Positions 56,466-64,000 of a stretch of 64,000 bases of DNA are shown piece after piece; within the stretch, counting starts at the first letter, position 1; every line of letters begins with the position of its first letter. A program made the position numbers and the translations under genes. The notes beneath the pieces are model-generated. The model saw only the letters and a program-made list of their open reading frames with translations, did no database searches and had not been told where the DNA came from. The stretch comes from Siminovitchia thermophila (lineage in GTDB: Bacteria > Bacillota > Bacilli > Bacillales > Bacillaceae_C): assembly GCF_016909185.1 (NCBI RefSeq), contig NZ_JAFBFH010000013.1, positions 57,650 through 121,649 on the forward strand, read 5' to 3'.

Positions 56466-57274
56466 TGATACCACCTCCATTATAGATAATATGGATATTT
56501 TCTCATTTTCTGCATTTTTTGTAAAGTGATTTTTCTAAAAAAACAAAATAATAAATCTTTTGGACTGCTTTAATTCGGGTTAGTATGGTTAAAAACTACT
56601 ACGTAAATACATTCACATCAACTTGTCTTGTCGCATGAATTTTTCTTGCCGTTTGGCAGACGATTAAATCCAAATAATCGTTTTTGGTATTCTTGACAAT
56701 CTCATTTCTTGGTCGAAAGCAGAGGATAACTTATTAAATAATTGGGAGATGTCGCACAGGGAAGCCGGACTTTTTTTATCCGGCTGGCACTTGAAGAGCT
56801 CATCGTCTAGGAACGTCTTGAAAAGGTTTTGCCGGATACCTTGTTGCCATGTTCCATTTGTTTATTGGGCGGCTATTTTTATCCTATAAACTCAAAATGG
56901 CTATTTTTTAGTCAAAAATATAGGTTGTTCAGTATTCCTAATTATTTTACCGGACACTCTTTTGGTCTTCCTGCCCCTGAGACACGTATTCGGCATCTCT
57001 ATTAATAGCTCCTCCACAAACCAGACAAACGTACAAGCAATGGATTAAAGCAATCTGCACAAGTTTACAAGCATTGAAAATGACAGAACACACGCTCGCC
57101 AAGAAACACAACCAAGACATCTTTTCATGCGCTCTTTCCATTTACCTCCGGCTTTCAATCCACTAGTGTTGCATACTATTGTTTCAGAATTTTGACACGA
57201 AAAAATAAAAAAATCCTTTATAATAGATGGAGAGGTGAAAGCCTGTCCAAATCCATTACAAAGGAAATATCCCT
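56466..57274. other. AT-rich region between the peptide operon and the IS remnant
   Basis: Should contain the peptide-operon promoter on the minus strand (TTTACA near 56520 and TATTAT near 56490 are candidates, but spacing is poor). A hairpin AGCCGGA…TCCGGCT lies near 56763-56788. The 64-codon minus frame at 56947-57141 has no binding site and is not called. Confidence 0.4.
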
Positions 57275-58350
57275 ATGGACAAGCATACACTATTCACGTC
57301 ATTTGGTAAATGGGTGAAGCCCATCACCGACCAATTATTTGGCGATGGTGCTTTTCATGCCCCACAAGATCTGTATACAAAGAAACTGACTACCACAAAG
57401 TACTTGCTTTTATTCCTATATGCCCAGATGCAAAAGCGCGAGGGATTAAGGGCAATCAGCGATGATCTATTAATGAAAACCTTTCAAAAGGAATTGGGTT
57501 TAGATTCAATCAGCGCCTCGCAACTTTCGAGAAAAAACAGGCAGGTTGCCTTTTGCACATCTGGCAATCCCTGACGCAACGTGTTCGCATGGCTTCCGTC
57601 GGCCGAAAGAGACATATTCCGAATGTAAAGCTTCTGGATTCATCAACTATTCCACTCAGCCTCAACCTGTATGAATGGGCCGCGTTTCGTTCAACTAAGT
57701 CCGGACTCAAGCTTTATTTACTGGTTGAGTTTATAAGTGAACAGGATATCCATCCTGAGAAGCTTACAGTGACACCTGCGGAACGGTCCGATGTGCTTGA
57801 AGCGCCACGTTTTATCACAGAACCGGGTGTAACCTATGTGATAGACCGAGGATATTATGACTTCCGTTTGTTTGACCAGTGGTGCAAGGATGGTATTTTC
57901 TTTGCGACCAGGATAAAATCCAATACTGTGGTGGATATCAGGGACTTCATCTATGAGGACCTGCAACAAAACGGTTTCCGTGAATCCCTGGTTATTATAG
58001 GCTCAGCCCAAAAGAAAATGGAAAATCACTTGAGGCTGGTTGAATTTTATAACGATACCGGAAAACTGTATCAAATCGTAACCAACCGATTTGACCTGCC
58101 CGCATCGCGTTGGCAAATTGAACTGATGTTCAAATGGATGAAGCAGCATTTGCAGGTGAATCATATTCACAGCCGGACAGAACAGGCTGCGTGGAAACAG
58201 CTTTACATCGCCATGATTGCTTATAGTTTACTGTTACTTCTGCGGCTGGAAACCAAAACAAGGCTTACCTTATATCAATTGTTCACAAAGTTGAGAGCCT
58301 TGCTTTTCTCTGATTTTGAGGAACTATTGGAAGTTCTTCAACCTACATAA
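57275..58350 (+). mobile_element. Degenerate IS4-family transposase gene
   Basis: The first frame (57275-57574) starts MDKHTLFTSFGKWVKPI…YTKKLTTTKYLLLFLYAQMQKREGLRAISDDL, the N-terminus of IS4-family enzymes of the IS4Bsu1 sort. A second frame (from 57553) carries the catalytic core: LLDSSTIPLS (first Asp), YVIDRGYYDF (second Asp), and WQIELMFKWMKQHL (Y-(2)R-(3)E-(6)K region with Glu). Sequence is missing at the frame change and again before WQIELMF (…NRFDLPASR then directly WQIEL), where about 15-20 residues are expected. Inactive. Terminal inverted repeats not identified. Confidence 0.85.
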
Positions 58351-58777
58351 GTGGACAGCGTCACCTTTGCTTGAGATTTGTCCTTTTGGCAGAATTTAAA
58401 GAAAGTGTGATTCAGAATATTATTTAAATTATTTTAAGCTATTTAATGCAACGCTAGTGATAAATTATTATTAATTTATGCTACTCTTTTTTACTAGTAG
58501 AAGTGAAGAATCGTCGCCCAACCCCTAGAACCTTTTAAAAATCCATAATAAAACCGGATAATATTTGAATCCATTTAATATGCTTAAGTCCGTTTGCAAT
58601 TTCCATTGTGTTAATAAATTAATAACTTTGCTAGATAAAACTAATTTAGTATGATAGAAAAGAAGGTAACTATACTAACAGATTTTGTACCCTATCTTAA
58701 AGAGGCAAAGATGAAAGGACATAACTTCTAAAAAAGAATCCAAATAAAAAATATTGATTTATTAGGTGGTTGCATGA
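58351..58777. other. AT-rich intergenic stretch after the IS remnant
   Basis: No open frame with a start signal; scattered TATAAT-like sequences. Probably part of the same acquired island. Confidence 0.4.
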
Positions 58778-59005
58778 ATGAACGAACAAACAAAAGAATT
58801 TGCCTATTTTCCACTTCAAGATAGACAAATACATGTTTCGGAAGCTCTTTGGCTGAGGAATCAAGGAAAAATTGAAATGAATAGAGGAAATCCTGCTTTT
58901 TTTGACTTTAAGAATCCTTCTATTCGCAGTGGAGTGCATCCAGTTTCCGCTACCTCTAGTGGCAAAAAAATAAACAAACGCGCATTTTATCGATATTACA
59001 ATTAG
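58778..59005 (+). CDS. Small hypothetical protein (75 aa)
   Basis: ATG 58778 follows TTAGGTGG at 12 nt, a modest site. 75 residues, basic, with an aromatic-rich C-terminus (…FFDFKNPSIRSGVHPVS…INKRAFYRYYN). No family recognised and no signal peptide or membrane helix. It lies between the IS remnant and the peptide-transporter gene. It may be a real small gene of the island or a chance frame. Confidence 0.35.
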   Translation: MNEQTKEFAYFPLQDRQIHVSEALWLRNQGKIEMNRGNPAFFDFKNPSIRSGVHPVSATSSGKKINKRAFYRYYN

Positions 59006-59110
59006 GTTAAGTAAATTCATTTGTATAATTAGGAACAAATACCTTCTATCAACAATCTTGAGTTAATCTCGCCTATTGTTTATTCCTACTCAATAATGGA
59101 GGGTGTAGAA

Positions 59111-60601
59111 ATGTCTGTAGTCGACAAACAAAAAATTGTTTCAAGCGTCCCTCAAACGGGGTTTTTTGGACATCCTAAAGGTCTTTTTACTCTCTTTTTT
59201 ACAGAGTTTTGGGAGCGCTTTTCCTATTACGGGATGAGGGCCATCCTTGTTTTTTATATGTACTATGAAGTATCCAAAGGCGGTCTAGGTCTTGATGAAC
59301 AGACAGCTCTTGCCATCATGTCCATCTATGGTTCGCTCGTTTATATGTCAGGTGTTATCGGTGGTTGGCTAGCTGATCGAATATTCGGTACGTCCCAAGC
59401 TGTATTTTACGGTGGAATATTGATTATGTTTGGCCATATTGTATTGGCGATTCCGGGAAATATAACAATGTTCTTTGTTTCCATGATTCTGATCGTGATC
59501 GGGACCGGATTGCTCAAGCCGAATGTATCAGCAATGGTCGGTGATATTTATAGTGAAAAGGATGATCGCCGTGATGCTGGATTTAGTCTTTTTTACATGG
59601 GAATTAACTTAGGCGGTTTCTTGTCGCCATTAATTGTTGGTTCTGTTATGAACTATAGTTTTCACCTAGGATTTGGGTTTGCCGCAATCGGAATGTTGAT
59701 TGGGCTTATCATCTTTCTGGTCACGAAAAAGAGAAGCTTGGGGCTGGCAGGCACATATGTCGCCAATCCTCTATCCCCAGCCGAGAAGCGAAAGGTCTAT
59801 ATGGTAATTGGCGGGGCTGTCGTTCTATTGGGGATTATGTTAGCGGTAACAATCCCGGCGGGTTTGCTTACGATTGAATCTTTTATCGCTCTTGTAGGTT
59901 TATTGGGATTCCTTATTCCAGCCATCTATTTTATTGTCATGTACCGCAGTCCGAAAACAACGGAAGTGGAGCGTTCCCGTGTTCTGGCCTTTATCCCGCT
60001 GTTCCTGGCTTCAGTCATGTTTTGGTCCATCCAAGAGCAAGGCTCAACCATTCTTGCCAACTTTGCGGATAAACGGACCCAATTGGAGATTGCGGGAATC
60101 CATCTTTCTCCCGCATGGTTTCAATCATTGAATCCGTTATTTATCATACTGTTAGCGCCTGTCTTTGCCTGGTTATGGGTGAAGCTGGGAAAACGCCAGC
60201 CTTCCATCCCCCAAAAATTTTCTTTGGGATTATTGTTCGCGGGTCTTTCCTTCCTTGTCATTTTATTGCCGGCTCATTTTGGCGGTGAACATTCTTTGGT
60301 CCATCCCATGTGGCTCGTACTCAGTTATTTGATCGTTGTCATTGGTGAATTATGCTTGTCGCCTGTTGGTTTATCTGCCACAACCAAGCTGGCGCCGGCT
60401 GCTTTTTCAGCCCAAACAATGAGTCTATGGTTTCTTTCCAATGCGGCCGCACAAGGGCTGAACGCCCAGATCGTAAAATTCTATCAACCCGAAACAGAAA
60501 TGCTGTACTTTGGAGTCATTGGCGGAATGGCCATTCTATTAAGTATCATTCTGTTCATCGTTACTCCTTTGATTCAAAAGTATATGAAAGGCGTGCGTTA
60601 A
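59111..60601 (+). CDS. POT-family proton-dependent di/tripeptide transporter (DtpT-like)
   Basis: 496 residues with 14 membrane helices from ATG 59111 behind GGAGGG. POT motifs: FFTEFWERFSYYGMRAILVFYM (helix 1, ExxER), GGWLADRIFGTSQAVFYGG, and the PTR2 signature GTGLLKPNVSAMVGDIYSEKDDRRDAGFSLFYMGINLGGFLSPL. Imports small peptides with protons. Monocistronic. Confidence 0.95.
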   Translation: MSVVDKQKIVSSVPQTGFFGHPKGLFTLFFTEFWERFSYYGMRAILVFYMYYEVSKGGLGLDEQTALAIMSIYGSLVYMSGVIGGWLADRIFGTSQAVFYGGILIMFGHIVLAIPGNITMFFVSMILIVIGTGLLKPNVSAMVGDIYSEKDDRRDAGFSLFYMGINLGGFLSPLIVGSVMNYSFHLGFGFAAIGMLIGLIIFLVTKKRSLGLAGTYVANPLSPAEKRKVYMVIGGAVVLLGIMLAVTIPAGLLTIESFIALVGLLGFLIPAIYFIVMYRSPKTTEVERSRVLAFIPLFLASVMFWSIQEQGSTILANFADKRTQLEIAGIHLSPAWFQSLNPLFIILLAPVFAWLWVKLGKRQPSIPQKFSLGLLFAGLSFLVILLPAHFGGEHSLVHPMWLVLSYLIVVIGELCLSPVGLSATTKLAPAAFSAQTMSLWFLSNAAAQGLNAQIVKFYQPETEMLYFGVIGGMAILLSIILFIVTPLIQKYMKGVR

Positions 60602-60977
60602 CATCGGTAAAAATTGCTTGCGCACACAACACGCGCACATCGGGTTGTGATGAAAAATGCTTTTTTTATACAGTTGAATCGCGGGCAGTTTGTCCTGTTT
60701 TAAAGGTAATCAATCAAAAATGAAAATGGGAGATCATATACTGTTCCGCTTTCGATCTTGAAACGTTGAGTTTTTCCGGACGCCCGCAATATACGTCTCT
60801 ACAATCGAGATAAGCAGAGGTCCGTGACAATTCATGTCGATTATTTCCTTAGGGGGAGAATCGACATGTTTTGGTTGGTTTGAAAACAATATTGTATTAG
60901 AAAAACTACCATTCATTTAACAACATAACATACAGAGCCATATTGGCCAGTCAGTCTGTTCAGGCGGAACAAAAAGT
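60602..60977. other. Intergenic region, no gene supported
   Basis: A 60-codon minus frame (60734-60916) has no binding site. No RNA structure recognised. Confidence 0.45.
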
Positions 60978-61013
60978 GCAGATAACAAAAAACATCCCAT
61001 TTTTGTTACCTGC
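60978..61013 (-). terminator. Terminator of the PHP-domain gene
   Basis: GCAGATAACAAAAA (60978-60991) pairs with TTTTTGTTACCTGC (61000-61013), followed by ACTTTTTG on the minus strand. Confidence 0.75.
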
Positions 61014-61025
61014 CGCTTTTAACCA

Positions 61026-61793
61026 TTATTGCTGTAAGGCCATATATTCATCTTTCATTTTTCTCTTCACAATTTTCGCCGCATTCACTTTCGTTTGAAG
61101 AATGGGGGAAATCTGGCGCTTATATTGCTTTTTCATAATCACATCCCGCAATTCACCCGCCGTTTCACAATCTCTTTGAAGCATATTTTCCACAACGCCC
61201 ATTTGAATCGGATGATGCGAGTCACTGCCACAAACGACTGGAAGACCAATCTGATCGGCAAATGCCCGCACTTCCAATTGCATCTTGTCAACACCGAATT
61301 CGAACATATCTTTCCCGTTTAAATCAAAAGCGTGCAATCGTTTTAGCAACGCTGGATCATGATGGTGCAATGGCGTCGATTTCCGTAATGGATGTGCGCC
61401 AATCATCAAAAGATCATAGGATTCCCCCATGTCGAGCAGTGTTGGAAACGATATAAATGCATCCTTCTTCGTATGGTGCTCAAGATGATGGCGGATGTCT
61501 AACAAATCCGCTCTATGTCCGATAAATAAAATATGCCCAACTTCCTTTACATCGATTTCCATTCCTGTAAAGACTTTAAAACCATCGACATCAAAATAAT
61601 GGCCTTTGTAGTCAAACTGGCGATCAAGCTGCTCATACAGATCGTAAAAGTGTTTCGTATTAAAATGCTCGGTCATCGCAAATGCTGTTAAGCCCGCGTC
61701 CTTCGCATTCAAGACCATCTCATAAAAAAATGAAAGATCAAAATCAACCCGTTTTGCTAATTTCACATGTGTATGAAAATCAATATTCAACAA
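61026..61793 (-). CDS. PHP-domain metal-dependent phosphoesterase
   Basis: 255 residues. PHP motifs: IDFHTHVKLAKR (HxH), FAMTEHFNT, GMEIDVKE, MIGAHPLRKS and VVCGSDSHHP, giving a trinuclear metal site. Likely phosphoesterase (histidinol-phosphatase-like or nucleotide-directed); substrate unknown. TTG start behind AAGGGCGGG. Downstream of the ECF T-component gene by about 100 bp. Confidence 0.88.
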   Translation of the reverse strand: MLNIDFHTHVKLAKRVDFDLSFFYEMVLNAKDAGLTAFAMTEHFNTKHFYDLYEQLDRQFDYKGHYFDVDGFKVFTGMEIDVKEVGHILFIGHRADLLDIRHHLEHHTKKDAFISFPTLLDMGESYDLLMIGAHPLRKSTPLHHHDPALLKRLHAFDLNGKDMFEFGVDKMQLEVRAFADQIGLPVVCGSDSHHPIQMGVVENMLQRDCETAGELRDVIMKKQYKRQISPILQTKVNAAKIVKRKMKDEYMALQQ

Positions 61794-61896
61794 AACCCGC
61801 CCTTTCTAATATTCCGCGCCAACTGGTAATGAAACTTCGAACATCTCCAATTTGCAGCCCGATTGATTCAACAGCCAAAAAAATAAAAGTCTTCTT

Positions 61897-62721
61897 TCAA
61901 AGAGGCATCCAATAACCGATGACATAAATGGAAAGTGTAATGCCAAACGTCAGTGCAATAAATTGCCCATCATACTTCGTCAATTTTAAATAATCCAGTT
62001 TTAATTTCTTCGCGATATTGTTTTCCAACGTGTAGCTAAACCCTCTTACCTCCAGTGCTTCCACTGTTGTCCTTGTGCGCTTCGCTGTATTAAGCATCAT
62101 CGGATAAAATGCCAACACACTCATTTTGATGTAATAAAAAATATAACGCCTGTATAAAAAACCTGGCTTACATGGCAGCTTTCCCCGCAATCGAAATGAA
62201 TGAATAATATTTTGATATTCTTCAATTAAAATCGGAAGCATGCGATAACCATAGGACACACCGAAGCTGAACTTTCCCGGCACTCCCAATTTCAAAAGAG
62301 CGTCACTGAACTTTTCAGGATCCATACTTGTCACAACAGCCATCGTCGCTAAAGAAACACAAGCAACCTTTAACGTAACCGGGATAATCGCAACAAGCGC
62401 CATAAAACTATTACCTAAAAATATTGCTGCAAACACTAAGTACGTAAATTGTGAAATAATCCCGACGATTAATAAAAAGATAAGCAGCGGACTTACTCTT
62501 GATACGTAAGCAAGAGCTACTGTGAAAAGAGTAAAGCCGATTAAAATGGTGAGATTATGTGTCAGCCAAGGAATGATAGAAAAGACAAGCATCCATATGA
62601 TTAACACACGCGGATCGAGCTTCGCAAGTGGTGTTTGCTCATTGCCGTAAGCCGTTCGCATCAGCTCAATTTTAATGTTTTCAATCGTGGCCTTATTAAA
62701 AAGCTTCTGAAATGCGTTCAC
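61897..62721 (-). CDS. ECF transporter transmembrane (T) component
   Basis: 274 residues, CbiQ/EcfT family: about five N-terminal membrane helices, then the coupling helices with the Ala-Arg-Gly-type motif seen here as RSFRLRGKLP and ALEVRGFSY, which dock into the ATPases. GTG 62721 behind GGAGGAG; overlaps the ATPase gene by 26 bp. With the ATPase it energises one or more vitamin-specific S components; none is in the window. Confidence 0.9.
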   Translation of the reverse strand: MNAFQKLFNKATIENIKIELMRTAYGNEQTPLAKLDPRVLIIWMLVFSIIPWLTHNLTILIGFTLFTVALAYVSRVSPLLIFLLIVGIISQFTYLVFAAIFLGNSFMALVAIIPVTLKVACVSLATMAVVTSMDPEKFSDALLKLGVPGKFSFGVSYGYRMLPILIEEYQNIIHSFRLRGKLPCKPGFLYRRYIFYYIKMSVLAFYPMMLNTAKRTRTTVEALEVRGFSYTLENNIAKKLKLDYLKLTKYDGQFIALTFGITLSIYVIGYWMPL

Positions 62722-63883
62722 TTACAATCTCCTCCAACTGAAAGCGGCCGAGAAAGCCATCAATCGTCAACTCAACCGGGTTTAACTTTAAACAATGGCA
62801 TAACGTGACAATTTGTGGTTCGACTAAGGATGCCGTCCGTAACAGTGCTTCATCAGAAAATAAGTCAAACGGTGTCGTATCCGCGATAACGCGCCCTTTA
62901 TTCAGTACGATTACCCGTGACGCCCATTCCGCCACTAATTGCATATCATGCGTTGCGACGATCGTTGCCTGGACTTGTTCGTCTAACTGATGGAGCATCG
63001 CAATCATTTCTTTTTTCGTCGCAATATCAAGACTCGCTGTCGGTTCATCCAGTAACACAATTTCTGGCAACATCGCCAGCCCGATTGCCAAGGAAGCGCG
63101 GCGTTGTTGTCCACCGCTTAATAAACGGCCATCCCGGCTTTTAATGTACTGTAAATAAAATTGCTGCATCACCTTATCCAAAATAGTTTCAAGCTCTGCC
63201 CGCTTCCGTGCCCTCAAGTAAAACGACACATCCTTCTCGATGTCGTCTTCAATAAACATTTCCTCAGGATTTTGGTAAATATAAGCAACTTTTTCCGCAA
63301 GTTTTTCAGGCGATACACGTGCCGTTGATTCACCGTTGACGAACAGGTCTCCTTCCAACGGTTTCATCAAGCCCGAGATGAGCTTCAGAATGGTCGACTT
63401 TCCTGCCCCATTACTGCCAACCAAAGCAATGCGTTCACCAGAACGAATCGTTAAATCCAGTTCCTTAATGACGGGCACTCGTTTTCTTGATAAAGTCTTA
63501 TACCCGTAATGAACGTTTTGAAATTCAATCATCGGCTCCCCATTTTTTGTAAGAGCGATAGGTCGCGGTTGTGTTGTACGTTGCTTGCATTCGTTGAAAA
63601 ACAGTGCCGCTTCTTCGACCGTCACAGGCAAAAGTCCCTCCTCATCCCGTTTTGAATTCGCCGCGGCAATGGTCACTTGTGGCGGATATATTTGCATAGC
63701 CATTAACTCATCGACACTGTTTAACGCCTCCCGCACCGGCTTTTTCCATCTCACCGCCCCATTTTCCAGCAAAATGACTTCTTTGCAGTAGTTCGCTATG
63801 AATTCAGTGTGATGTTCAATAACCAAAATGGTCATTTTATATTGTTCATGGAGCATTTTGAGTTTTTCATATAACTCAACCGC
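62696..63883 (-). pseudogene. ECF transporter double ATPase, 5' part lost
   Basis: The second ATPase domain is intact: Walker A ALVGSNGAGKSTILKLI, Q-loop YIYQNPEEMF, signature LLSGGQQRRASLAIGL, Walker B IVLLDEPTASLD, H-loop VATHDMQL. Upstream only the end of the first domain remains (AVELYEKLKMLHEQYKMTILVIEHHTEF); about 170 residues with its Walker A are missing. Recognisable coding stops at 63883, where an in-frame TGA and unrelated sequence begin. The nearest ATG (63856) would make a fragment. Family architecture is like YkoD-type duplicated ATPases. Confidence 0.8.
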
Positions 63884-64000
63884 ATGTCAGACTGTCTAAC
63901 AAATGTTCAATTTTCAGCACTCAAACGTACTTTTTTGCTTGCAAAACTTCTAATATTGAAATTAACAAAGAGTTTCGGTGTGGTTAAGCTACTAATAGCT
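63884..64000 (+). other. Sequence resembling a 16S-23S rRNA spacer and 23S 5' end
   Basis: TGTTCAATTTTCAG, GCAAAACTTCTAATA and the end GTGGTTAAGCTACTAATAGC resemble, in order, the ITS elements TGTTCAGTTTTGAG and CTTTGAAAACTAGATAA and the usual Bacillaceae 23S start GGTTAAGCTA…. The match is imperfect and judged by eye. Confidence 0.35.

Noticed and set aside
56466..56480. Upstream in-frame ATG (56480) as the start of the small peptide gene
   Set aside because: It has no ribosome binding site of its own and would place the strong GGAGGTGG inside the coding region; TTG 56465 fits that site.
56947..57141. 64-codon minus-strand frame with CLVCGGAINRD, recalling the zinc-ribbon end of IS605-type OrfB
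   Set aside because: Only a short weak resemblance; the rest of the frame is unlike OrfB and there is no binding site. Might be a fossil, but not supportable.

Overview
The window is chromosomal DNA from a member of the Bacillaceae; the species cannot be named from sequence alone. The order of housekeeping genes matches the Bacillus subtilis neighbourhood: tyrS with a T-box leader, acsA divergent from acuABC, ccpA, ytxG-ytxH, murC, sftA, then ytpR-ytpQ, ytpP, ytoQ, ytoP and ytzB. AGGAGG-type ribosome binding sites, many TTG/GTG starts, T-box and TPP leaders and an ECF sigma operon of the SigY type fit the same assignment.

Layout. 0.0-3.8 kb: 5' part of tyrS and a divergent class A penicillin-binding protein. 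4.0-4.9 kb: decayed sequence. 4.9-10.4 kb: acetate utilisation (acsA, acuABC) and ccpA. 10.5-11.8 kb: two tandem 153-bp repeats and the C-terminal remnant of a MazE antitoxin. 12-18.6 kb: ytxGH, murC, a nicotinate phosphoribosyltransferase and sftA. 18.7-42.7 kb: an accessory block lying between sftA and ytpR. It holds a YhcN/YlaJ-like lipoprotein, remnants of a PuuE-like deacetylase and a TRAP transporter, an M20 hydrolase, a CDF exporter, an ankyrin lipoprotein, a hydroxyacid dehydrogenase, a LytTR/DUF3021 pair, a thiol-redox cluster with its own two-component system, more repeats, the sigY-yxlCDEFG operon, a broken DinB gene, a Bce-type antimicrobial-peptide module, a BCCT transporter and a universal stress protein. 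42.9-53.4 kb: the ytp/yto core interleaved with a thiamine-pyrimidine salvage set (ylmB and thiZXY, each behind a TPP riboswitch). 53.9-58.4 kb: an AT-rich island. 59-64 kb: a peptide transporter, a PHP-domain protein and an ECF transporter whose ATPase gene is cut off near the window end.

The most interesting element is in the AT-rich island. A 26-codon gene with a strong ribosome binding site and TTG start (56385-56465, minus) is followed by a 14-bp-stem hairpin with a T-run, then a SagB-type FMN dehydrogenase with an extra N-terminal domain, then an overlapping MFS exporter. This is the layout of a minimal ribosomally made, post-translationally modified peptide operon: precursor, attenuator, modifying oxidase, exporter. 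No YcaO cyclodehydratase, radical-SAM enzyme or peptidase lies nearby, and the peptide has no cysteine, so the chemistry would not be standard thiazole formation. A broken IS4-family transposase gene sits next to it.

Other connected systems: CcpA with a candidate cre box between acsA and acuA; a SigY-like autoregulatory promoter upstream of sigY; a palindrome between the Bce-like kinase and its ABC transporter that could be the response-regulator operator; and two TPP switches controlling HMP-precursor uptake and deformylation. Several genes are decaying (small membrane gene at 4.1 kb, deacetylase, dctP, DinB, transposase, ECF ATPase), so this genome is actively losing accessory genes.
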